Shown here in pieces: positions 8,588-15,597 of a stretch of 43,901 bases of DNA. The position numbers and the translations under genes are program-made. The number at the start of each line of letters is the position of its first letter. The stretch's first letter is position 1. The notes below the pieces were generated by a model that was not told the DNA's origin, made no database searches, and saw only the letters and a program-made list of their open reading frames with translations. This DNA is from Bacillota bacterium. GTDB lineage: Bacteria; Bacillota; Clostridia; Lachnospirales; CAG-274. The DNA lies in NCBI GenBank assembly GCA_017460805.1, contig JAFUAF010000045.1, forward strand, positions 1-43,901. The letters are read 5' to 3'.

Positions 8588-9595
8588 ATGAGCAATAATA
8601 CGGTTACGCTTGCGCATGGTGCGGGCGGAAAACAGACAAGTGAATTGATAGAAAAGGTATTCAAGGCGCATTTTTCAAACCCCGAGTTTACGGCGGATGA
8701 TGCGGCGGTTTTAAATATGGAGGCGGGCAGGCTTGCATTTACCACGGACGGTTTTATCGTATCTCCGTTTGAATTTAATGGCGGGAATATCGGTAAATTA
8801 AGCATCTGCGGTACGGTCAACGATATGGCCTGCATGGGTGCAAAGCCGTTATATATGACCTGTGCTTTTGTAATAGAGGAGGGCTTTCCTCTGGACAAGC
8901 TTGAAGAAATAGCGGCGGCTATGGAAAAAACCGCAAAGGAAGCGGGAGTTAAGATAGTTGCAGGCGATACAAAAGTCGCTGGCAAAGGTCAGGTCGATAA
9001 AGTTTTTATCACGACCACGGGTATAGGTCGGATAATGGATAAGGCTAATACTTCGGGCAAGTTTGCAAAACCCGGAGATGTTGTTATTGTAACGGGCGAT
9101 GTGGGCAGACACGGCTGTACGATTCTGCTTGCGCGTGACGAATTCGGCATAGAAGCAGATGTTGACAGCGACTGCGCACCTTTATGGGGCACGGTGGAGA
9201 GTATGTTTGAAGCAACTGACAATATCCATGTTATCCGCGATGCCACAAGGGGCGGTGTGGGTACGGTCTTATACGAGATAGCGGAGCAGAGCAATGTCGG
9301 CATAACCCTTGAAAGGGAAAAAATTCCCGTTGACGACGGTGTAAAGGGCGTTTGCGGTATGCTCGGCCTTGAGCCTTTATACCTTGCCTGCGAGGGCAGA
9401 CTTGTCATATTTGCGCCCGAGAGTGAGGCGGACAAAATCCTTTCCGCGCTAAAAAAAGGCAAATATTCGCAGAATGCGGCCATTATAGGCAGAGTCACGG
9501 ACGAGGACAAGGGCAAAGTGGTAATGGAAACGGAGATAGGCTCAAAAACGCTTCTTCCGCAGCCCAGCGGGGAACTTTTACCGAGAATTTGCTGA
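8588..9595 (+). CDS. hypE: Carbamoyl dehydratase HypE
   Basis: A 335-residue PurM/SelD-like ATPase that dehydrates the HypF-made S-carbamoyl group to a thiocyanate, giving the CN ligand. It shows LAHGAGGKQTSELI at the N-terminus, TTDGFIVSPFEFNGGNIGKLSICGTVNDMA as two adjoining motif blocks in the ATP site region, and DATRGGVGTVLYEIA. It ends in PRIC, so the catalytic C-terminal Cys335 is intact. The RBS is GGAG before the ATG. It closes the hyp run; hypA and hypB, the nickel-insertion genes, are absent here. Confidence 0.97.
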   Translation: MSNNTVTLAHGAGGKQTSELIEKVFKAHFSNPEFTADDAAVLNMEAGRLAFTTDGFIVSPFEFNGGNIGKLSICGTVNDMACMGAKPLYMTCAFVIEEGFPLDKLEEIAAAMEKTAKEAGVKIVAGDTKVAGKGQVDKVFITTTGIGRIMDKANTSGKFAKPGDVVIVTGDVGRHGCTILLARDEFGIEADVDSDCAPLWGTVESMFEATDNIHVIRDATRGGVGTVLYEIAEQSNVGITLEREKIPVDDGVKGVCGMLGLEPLYLACEGRLVIFAPESEADKILSALKKGKYSQNAAIIGRVTDEDKGKVVMETEIGSKTLLPQPSGELLPRIC

Positions 9596-9671
9596 TATGA
9601 TAATATTTTGCTGTTTCTTAGTCGCAAAATTAAAATTTTCATTAAAATTTGATTATAATTAAAAACCTCAT

Positions 9672-9700
9672 TTGACATTACAGGGTTTTTCTATTATAAT
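9672..9700 (+). promoter_or_regulatory. Consensus sigma-A promoter for the SGNH hydrolase gene
   Basis: TTGACA at 9672-9677, a 17-bp spacer, and TATAAT at 9695-9700: a perfect match to the vegetative consensus. It drives the gene starting at 9742 and marks the end of the nitrogenase-like/hyp transcription unit. Confidence 0.85.
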
Positions 9701-9741
9701 ATAGATAGGATAATTTTAAGGTGGGAAAGGCGGTACTATGT

Positions 9742-10584
9742 ATGTCGGAGCAATATGGCTTATATCAGTATACTGATGAAGAAATATACGATATTTATGA
9801 TTATATTGCGCTGGGGGACAGTATTGCGAAAGGGTACGCATTGCCCGATCCCGCAACGCAGTGTTATGCGTCGCTTTTTGCAATGTCGCATGGGCTTGCA
9901 TACAGAAACTACGGCGAATTGGGTCTGACGGCGGAACAGCTTTTAATGGCTATCCAGGCCGATATGTACCCAGTGTCCGAGGCCAAGCTTATAACAGTAA
10001 GTGCGGGCTGTAATGACGTTTTAGCCCCTGTTTTGCAGATGCTTGCAAAGACGCTGGAGCTTGATCTTACCATGAAAGTAAGTATCATTGCCGTTAATAA
10101 CCGCCTGAGAGAACTGTTTTTGACAGAACCGCACGAGAGGATAAAATTCCGTATAGAAGCGGCAATAAATGCGGTAAACGACAATATAAAGATAGAAAAA
10201 CTATGTGACGAACTTACATATAACACCCTGCCAAGAATAGCCAGGGAGATAAAAAAGCGCAATCCAAGTGTTCAGCTTATAATGACAAATATCTATAATC
10301 CCTATACATCAAAGGCGGTTTTCAGAAGCGAGGACGGAGCGGTAGATACACTTGACCTGTCGGGGCTTTTCCGTATATATGCGGAGCGTGTAAACAGTGT
10401 ATTGGTCAGCACAAAGGATTATATGATAGCCGACACCGATAAATTTATCACGGGCACGGATTTTGTAAATTCAAATGTAAGCGCCGATGATATAGAGGCC
10501 ATAAGCCTTGACCCGCATCCGACGGTTGAAGGTCACAGACTTATAAAAAAGGCACTTGATGCCGTTTACAGGCCAATCGAATAA
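9742..10584 (+). CDS. SGNH/GDSL-family hydrolase
   Basis: A 280-residue predicted esterase/lipase. The nucleophile block is YIALGDSIAKG with Ser27 near the N-terminus, the GxND block reads AGCNDV, and the last block is DPHPTVEGH with Asp257 and His259 as likely triad residues. There is no signal peptide, so it should be cytoplasmic. The start at 9742 is supported by GGGAAAGG at 9723-9730; a GTG at 9721 has no RBS. It is monocistronic, with a consensus promoter upstream and a strong terminator downstream. The substrate cannot be told from sequence. Confidence 0.85.
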   Translation: MSEQYGLYQYTDEEIYDIYDYIALGDSIAKGYALPDPATQCYASLFAMSHGLAYRNYGELGLTAEQLLMAIQADMYPVSEAKLITVSAGCNDVLAPVLQMLAKTLELDLTMKVSIIAVNNRLRELFLTEPHERIKFRIEAAINAVNDNIKIEKLCDELTYNTLPRIAREIKKRNPSVQLIMTNIYNPYTSKAVFRSEDGAVDTLDLSGLFRIYAERVNSVLVSTKDYMIADTDKFITGTDFVNSNVSADDIEAISLDPHPTVEGHRLIKKALDAVYRPIE

Positions 10585-10594
10585 AAATAATATG

Positions 10595-10624
10595 ACGGAA
10601 GATATTGCTTCTTCCGTTTTTTTT
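10595..10624 (+). terminator. Rho-independent terminator after the SGNH hydrolase
   Basis: Perfect 8-bp stem ACGGAAGA (10595-10602) with TCTTCCGT (10610-10617), followed by a run of T to 10624. Confidence 0.9.
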
Positions 10625-10690
10625 ATAATATTTTCAGGTATGACTGTCCGATAAATAAACATTATTACAGGTAATAGGCAGGTGGCGAAA

Positions 10691-11233
10691 ATGACAGAGG
10701 ATAAAAGAATAAAAGCTCTTCTTTTGGGTATAGACAGCTACATTGAGCAAAACTATATTGGTACTGCAAATAAAGAAAAGACGTTTTCACTGCGAAAACA
10801 ACTTTTTGGCGCAAAAAATGAGAAAGAGAGCTGTTGTGATGCGGTTTTAATGGCATCAATGCCGGCACCGGGTCTGGAAGAGACGGTAAAGAACATTGGC
10901 GAAACATTTTCGCAGCGGCTTTTGCGGTTTATAGACGAGAGCGGCATGGCTTCGGCGCAGGTCTACAAAAAGGCGGGTATAGACCGCAAGCTTTTTTCAA
11001 AAATACAGTGCGACACCGATTATCAACCGCGTAAAAAAACTGTGCTGATGTTTGCTCTTGCTCTGGAATTGAATCTTGACGACACAAAGGATCTGCTTAA
11101 AAGTGCGGGTTTTGCACTGTCGCCTGCCAGTGTTTCGGATCTGATAATCGAGTATTTTATAAAAAACGAGGTATGGGATATTTACACCATAAACGGCGCA
11201 CTTTACGACCACGATCAGCCTGTGCTTGAATAA
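10691..11233 (+). CDS. Stand-alone macro-domain-associated C-terminal domain protein (HTH-like)
   Basis: A 180-residue protein. From about residue 80 on (FSQRLLRFIDESGM, YKKAGIDRKLFSKIQ, MFALALELNLDD, IEYFIKNEVWDIYTIN) it matches, from memory, the helical region at the C-terminus of many macro-domain (ADP-ribose-binding) proteins of gut Clostridia. This copy has no macro domain: the first 80 residues are a short helical lead. The segment QVYKKAGIDRKLFSKI resembles an XRE-type helix-turn-helix. Start at 10691 follows AGGTGG at 10680-10685. A vWA protein gene follows 97 nt later in the same direction. The function is unknown; transcription regulation or protein-protein contact is plausible. Confidence 0.7.
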   Translation: MTEDKRIKALLLGIDSYIEQNYIGTANKEKTFSLRKQLFGAKNEKESCCDAVLMASMPAPGLEETVKNIGETFSQRLLRFIDESGMASAQVYKKAGIDRKLFSKIQCDTDYQPRKKTVLMFALALELNLDDTKDLLKSAGFALSPASVSDLIIEYFIKNEVWDIYTINGALYDHDQPVLE

Positions 11234-11330
11234 AAATAATTGTCGCCCGACAAGCGACCATTTGTTTTTCATAATAAGCTATACTTATATCAACAAGTAA
11301 AGAACAACATCCAAAAAGGAGGAACTTATT

Positions 11331-11969
11331 ATGAAAAATAATCTTACCGAACTCGTTTTTATTCTTGACAGAAGCGGATCGATGTCAGGGCTTGAAGCCG
11401 ATACCATAGGCGGTTACAACTCCATGCTTGAAAAACAGAAAGAGACAGAGGGAGACGTTATAGTATCGACCGTGCTTTTTGACAGCGAAAACGAGGTCAT
11501 ACATGACAGAGTCGACCTTAAAGAACTTAAACCCCTGACCGAAAAGGAATACTATGTACGCGGCTGTACGGCTCTGCTTGATGCGGTAGGCGGCGCTATA
11601 CACCACATAAACGCAGTTCATAAGGCAGACAAGGCAAATGCACCCGCAAAGACATTGTTTGTCATTACGACCGACGGCATGGAAAATTCCAGTACAAAAT
11701 ACAGCTTTGCCAAAGTTAAGAAAATGGTAGAAAAAAAGAAACAGAAAGGCTGGGAGTTCCTTTTTCTCGGTGCTAATATAGATGCAGCAGAAACAGCGGG
11801 CAGCTTTGGCATAGACAGCAGCCATGCCGTGAACTACCACAGCGACAGTGCAGGAACAGAACTCAATTATAAGGTCCTTGCCTGTGCAGTGCAGAATTTC
11901 CGCTCGGCAGGCAAAGTTTCCGAAGACTGGAAAGCCGAAATAGAAGAAGATTTCGAAACAAGAAAGTAG
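11331..11969 (+). CDS. Cytoplasmic vWA-domain protein
   Basis: A 212-residue protein that is almost entirely one von Willebrand factor A domain. It opens with ELVFILDRSGSM, the MIDAS motif DxSxS at residues 11-15, and has the later metal-site residues in RGCTALLDA and VITTDGMEN. No signal peptide or membrane segment is seen. Such single-domain proteins (TerY-like) act as metal-dependent binding modules, often with kinases, phosphatases or AAA+ ATPases. The RBS AAAGGAGG is strong. Its neighbour is the HTH-like gene at 10691. It is unrelated in sequence detail to the BatA-like protein at 32898. Confidence 0.88.
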   Translation: MKNNLTELVFILDRSGSMSGLEADTIGGYNSMLEKQKETEGDVIVSTVLFDSENEVIHDRVDLKELKPLTEKEYYVRGCTALLDAVGGAIHHINAVHKADKANAPAKTLFVITTDGMENSSTKYSFAKVKKMVEKKKQKGWEFLFLGANIDAAETAGSFGIDSSHAVNYHSDSAGTELNYKVLACAVQNFRSAGKVSEDWKAEIEEDFETRK

Positions 11970-11977
11970 ACAACATG

Positions 11978-12004
11978 GGCTTGCCGTATATGGCAAGCCT
12001 ATTT
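11978..12004 (+). terminator. Terminator after the vWA gene
   Basis: Perfect 8-bp stem GGCTTGCC (11978-11985) and GGCAAGCC (11992-11999), followed by a short T-rich tail. Confidence 0.75.
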
Positions 12005-12531
12005 ATGCCTAAAAAGCATAGCGAACTTGACTCCTCGGACAGTGAGGAAGCGCGTTACGAAATAAAAAAGCACTTAACGAACAGCGCATAAAGGATTATA
12101 AAACGGGCGATTATGAGCTTGGCGGCGGTGTTGTTGATCCGCTTCCGGAGGATGCACCTTATTTTGTTAAGGATTACTATGATTATTATAAAACAAAACG
12201 CGGTTATCATCCGCGCTCACTCAACTCAAACGGCGGCTGGAATAAAACGTCATCGCTTTCGCTGATGAATATGCCGATCCTGCAATACAGCAATGAGATA
12301 CGTTCTGCTGTTATGATAATGCACGGGGATAAGGCGCACTCATTCTATTTTGGCAGGGATGCTTACGAAAATATGATAAAAGACAGCAAATATACCGACA
12401 ATAAGCAGCTTCTTGTCATCGAGGGTGCAACACATACCGACCTTTACGACGGAGGCAAGGATAAAGTTATTCCGTTTGATAAGCTGGAAAAGTTCTATAA
12501 TAAATATCTTAATAAAGATTATGAAAATTGA
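12005..12531 (+). pseudogene. Remnant of an alpha/beta hydrolase (5'-truncated and frameshifted)
   Basis: The open frame from 12265 encodes 88 residues that look like the end of an alpha/beta hydrolase: AVMIMHGDKAHSFYF carries the acid-residue strand and IEGATHTDLYDGG carries the catalytic-type His. The same frame is open from 12046 upstream and reads ALNEQRIKDYKTGDYELGG, but is cut off by a TGA at 12043. A short frame from the ATG at 12005 (MPKKHSELDSSDSEEARYE) joins it if one base is added or lost in the A-run at 12064-12069. The N-terminal half with the nucleophile elbow is missing altogether. It is therefore a decayed gene, not a working small protein. Confidence 0.75.
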
Positions 12532-12558
12532 CTTGAAGCTAAACTAAGATGAATTATT

Positions 12559-12605
12559 AAAAACAGCGGGGCCGAACACAAAGTGGGACGGCCCTGTTTT
12601 TTTTG
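12559..12605 (+). terminator. Terminator before ilvE
   Basis: AAACAG then GGGGCCG pairs with CGGCCC then TGTTT across a 14-nt loop, followed by eight or more T. It closes the transcription unit that once served the hydrolase remnant. Confidence 0.85.
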
Positions 12606-12688
12606 TGGGAAAATGATACTGAAATATTGACCCCAAGGCACTTTTGAATAAAAATGAAATATTTTTATACAAAAATTTCAAAAAACAG

Positions 12689-12717
12689 TTGAATTTATTG
12701 AAAAAAAGTTTTATACT
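12689..12717 (+). promoter_or_regulatory. Sigma-A promoter of ilvE
   Basis: TTGAAT at 12689-12694, a 17-bp spacer and TATACT at 12712-12717, 33 nt before the ilvE start. The leader is too short for a T-box or attenuator, and none was seen. Confidence 0.75.
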
Positions 12718-12750
12718 TAAATTATCATTACTAATGAAAGAAGGATATGT

Positions 12751-13818
12751 ATGTTAAATATCAAATACGAACTGACAACTACACCCAAGGCAAAGCCTGA
12801 TCAGAAAAACCTTTCCTTTGGTAAGTATTATACAGACCATATGTTCATTATGGACTATACCGAGGGCACAGGCTGGCATGATGCACGTATAGTGCCTTAT
12901 GCGCCTATTTCTCTTGATCCCGCTGCTATGGTTCTGCATTATGCACAGGAGTCTTTTGAGGGCCTTAAAGCTTACCGCAATCCTCAGGGCGGTATTCAGC
13001 TTTTCCGTCCCGAAAAGAACGCTCAGAGAATGATAAACACAAACAAGCGTATGTGCCTGCCCTCACTTGAAGTTGAGGATTTTGTTCAGGCTGTAAAAGC
13101 ACTTGTTGAAACAGAAAAGGACTGGGTTCCCTCCGAGCCCGATACATCTTTGTATCTTCGTCCTTTCATCATTTCTACGGAGCCTCACCTTGGTGTTCGC
13201 CCTGCAAGCAGCTATATGTTTATGATAATCGCTTCTCCCGTTGGCGCTTACTACGAAGAGGGCATGAACCCCGTTAAGATCTTCGTTGAGGACGAATATG
13301 TTCGTGCTACTCCCGGCGGTACAGGCTTTACAAAGTGCGGCGGCAACTATGCGGCTTCTCTTGCTTCTCAGGTAAAGGCTCACGACCTTGGCTATTCACA
13401 GGTTCTCTGGCTTGACGGCGTTGAAAGAAAGTATGTTGAGGAAGTCGGTTCTATGAACTGTTTCTTCAAGATCGACGGTACTATCTATACAGCACCTACA
13501 GTCGGTACCGTTCTTCCGGGTGTTACTCGTATGTCATGTATAGAACTGCTTAAAAAGTGGGGCTACACAGTTTCCGAAGAAAGACTTCCTATCGTTGACA
13601 TTATGAAAGCATCTAAAGAAGGCAAGCTTGAGGAAGTATTCGGTACAGGTACTGCTGCCGTTATCTCTCCCGTTGGCGAGCTTCGCTATGAAAATGAAGT
13701 TGCTGTTATCAACGATTTCAAGACAGGCGAACTTACACAGAAACTTTATGATACTTTAACAGGCATCCAGTGGGGCAAGATACCCGATGATATGGGTTGG
13801 ATAACTCCTGTTTGCTGA
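12751..13818 (+). CDS. ilvE: Branched-chain amino acid aminotransferase
   Basis: A 355-residue fold-type IV PLP enzyme that interconverts Leu/Ile/Val and their 2-oxo acids. The PLP Lys is most likely Lys195 in GFTKCGGNYAAS, as in eukaryotic-type BCATs. Other family blocks are HYAQESFEGLKAYR, FRPEKNAQRM, LRPFIIST, QVLWLDG and GTGTAAVISPVG. The RBS GAAGGA precedes the ATG. It is monocistronic between its own promoter and a strong terminator. Codon choice differs from the neighbours: rich in GCT, GTT, TCT and CGT, as expected of a highly expressed gene. No other ilv or leu gene is near. Confidence 0.97.
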   Translation: MLNIKYELTTTPKAKPDQKNLSFGKYYTDHMFIMDYTEGTGWHDARIVPYAPISLDPAAMVLHYAQESFEGLKAYRNPQGGIQLFRPEKNAQRMINTNKRMCLPSLEVEDFVQAVKALVETEKDWVPSEPDTSLYLRPFIISTEPHLGVRPASSYMFMIIASPVGAYYEEGMNPVKIFVEDEYVRATPGGTGFTKCGGNYAASLASQVKAHDLGYSQVLWLDGVERKYVEEVGSMNCFFKIDGTIYTAPTVGTVLPGVTRMSCIELLKKWGYTVSEERLPIVDIMKASKEGKLEEVFGTGTAAVISPVGELRYENEVAVINDFKTGELTQKLYDTLTGIQWGKIPDDMGWITPVC

Positions 13819-13846
13819 TTTTGTTCAAATATTGATATTAAACTTT

Positions 13847-13877
13847 AACAGGGGATACTGCATCCCCTGTTTTTTTG
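13847..13877 (+). terminator. Terminator after ilvE
   Basis: Perfect 10-bp stem AACAGGGGAT (13847-13856) with ATCCCCTGTT (13862-13871), loop of 5 nt, T-run to 13877. Confidence 0.93.
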
Positions 13878-13994
13878 ATGTTGGGATGCAGACAAAAATA
13901 CATTTATCCGCCTCAAAAATTTCTGTCAAGGTTTGGTGTTTGTGTGAATATAATACTCTATCAGAAATATTACACCAAACGGAGGAGAGGAAAA

Positions 13995-15452
13995 ATGGAC
14001 AGCAGTATATACAAAGACATAGCGGCACGCACCAAGGGCGATATTTACATAGGCGTGGTAGGGCCTGTCCGCACGGGCAAATCGACTTTTATACGCAGGT
14101 TTATGGATATGGCGGTACTGCCGCAGATAGCGGACGGCTACGACAGACAGCGCGCAGAGGACGAACTGCCGCAGAGCGCCCAGGGCAGGACTATAATGAC
14201 CACCGAGCCGAAATTTGTGCCGGGCGAGGGTGTAAGGCTTCGTATAGGCGATGATATGAGCTGTAATGTGCGGCTGATAGACTGCGTCGGTTATCTTGTG
14301 CAGGGCGCGGGCGGACATCTGGACGGCGATATGCCGCGTATGGTCTCCACACCGTGGTCGGATGAGAAACTGCCCTTTGAACAGGCTGCGGAGATAGGCA
14401 CAAACAAGGTCATAACCAAACATTCGACAGTAGGCGTTGTAGTAACAACGGACGGAAGTATCTGCGAAATCCCGCGGGAGAATTACATCCTGTCCGAAGA
14501 AAGGGTCATAAACGAGCTTAAAGCAATGGATAAACCGTTTGTCGTCATGCTTAACACCAACGAGCCGTACAGCACACAGACTGCGGAACTGGCATCACAA
14601 ATGCGGGATAAATACAAAGTGCCCGTCATTCCCGTCAACTGTTTGCAGCTTAAAGAAAGCGATATTTCGGATATTCTGGAGACTCTTTTATATGAATTTC
14701 CCGTTTCCGAGCTGCATATAAAACTGCCGCGCTGGGTCGAGGCTCTGCCCTTGGGGCATTGGCTGAAAGACGGCATAATAGCGCATATACGCAAGGCGGC
14801 GGGAAATGTAGACCTTTTGTATCAGATAAAGCAAAATGCCGAAGAGTTCAAAAACGAGTATATTTCAAGCGCATATCTGCAAAGTATAGACCCTGGTACG
14901 GGTATCGGCAAACTGGAGCTTGCGCCCGATGAAAAATTATTCTATAAGGTGCTTTCGGAGACTACGGGCAGCGATATAACCGACGAATACAAACTTATTT
15001 CCGCGCTTAAAGAACTTACAACGGCAAAACGTGCCTATGATGTGCTTAAAGATGCGCTTGAACAGGTAAATTTAAAGGGTTACGGTGTGGTAACGCCCGT
15101 GCTTGCCGATATTACCGCAGGCAAACCCGAGGTCGTAAAGCAGGGCAGCGGCTACGGTATCAGCATAAAAGCCCAGGCACCCGTTATACACATGATAAAA
15201 ACGGGTGTGGAAACGAATGTTGCACCCGTGGTCGGCAGCGAGAGCCAAAGCAAAGACCTTGCCGATTATCTGGCAACAGCCGAGGATTATATGGATTACA
15301 GAATTTTTGGCAAGAGTGTCGGGGAACTGATAGAAGACGATTTGAGAATGAAACTGACCCGCCTGCCCGAGGATGCGCAGGAAAAAGTAAGGGGCACGAT
15401 CGAAAAGATAATAAACGAGGGAAACGGCGGTTTGATCTGTATTTTGCTGTAG
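13995..15452 (+). CDS. spoIVA: Stage IV sporulation protein A
   Basis: SpoIVA is the ATPase that polymerises on the outer forespore membrane as the base of the spore coat. The protein is 485 residues, close to the 492 of B. subtilis. The Walker A motif GPVRTGKST is near residues 23-31, and the switch region RLIDCVGYLV and the conserved C-terminus GGLICILL are present. The ATG at 13995 follows GGAGGAGAGG; in-frame codons further upstream back to 13875 cross the ilvE terminator and lack an RBS. It is monocistronic with its own terminator. A sigma-E promoter is expected upstream, but I could not pick one with confidence. Confidence 0.97.
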   Translation: MDSSIYKDIAARTKGDIYIGVVGPVRTGKSTFIRRFMDMAVLPQIADGYDRQRAEDELPQSAQGRTIMTTEPKFVPGEGVRLRIGDDMSCNVRLIDCVGYLVQGAGGHLDGDMPRMVSTPWSDEKLPFEQAAEIGTNKVITKHSTVGVVVTTDGSICEIPRENYILSEERVINELKAMDKPFVVMLNTNEPYSTQTAELASQMRDKYKVPVIPVNCLQLKESDISDILETLLYEFPVSELHIKLPRWVEALPLGHWLKDGIIAHIRKAAGNVDLLYQIKQNAEEFKNEYISSAYLQSIDPGTGIGKLELAPDEKLFYKVLSETTGSDITDEYKLISALKELTTAKRAYDVLKDALEQVNLKGYGVVTPVLADITAGKPEVVKQGSGYGISIKAQAPVIHMIKTGVETNVAPVVGSESQSKDLADYLATAEDYMDYRIFGKSVGELIEDDLRMKLTRLPEDAQEKVRGTIEKIINEGNGGLICILL

Positions 15453-15540
15453 GATATCCGTGCAGCCGGTGTACTCTCCGAAAAATTCTCTTGAAAAAAT
15501 TTTGTCGATGTGATAAAATAAAACCGATCGAGCAGCGTAA

Positions 15541-15576
15541 GCGTAAGTCCGGGTCGTACCGGATTTGCGCTTTTTT
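15541..15576 (+). terminator. Terminator after spoIVA
   Basis: Stem of 12 positions GCGTAAGTCCGG (15541-15552) with CCGGATTTGCGC (15559-15570), one G-U pair and one mismatch possible, then six T. Confidence 0.88.
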
Positions 15577-15597
15577 AGTATGAAAGGAATGGTTTTT

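Noticed and set aside
12600..12750. T-box or attenuator in front of ilvE
   Set aside because: The leader after the promoter is about 30 nt and no antiterminator fold is visible.
13875..13994. A longer N-terminus for SpoIVA
   Set aside because: It would cross the ilvE terminator region and has no RBS; the ATG at 13995 gives the normal length.
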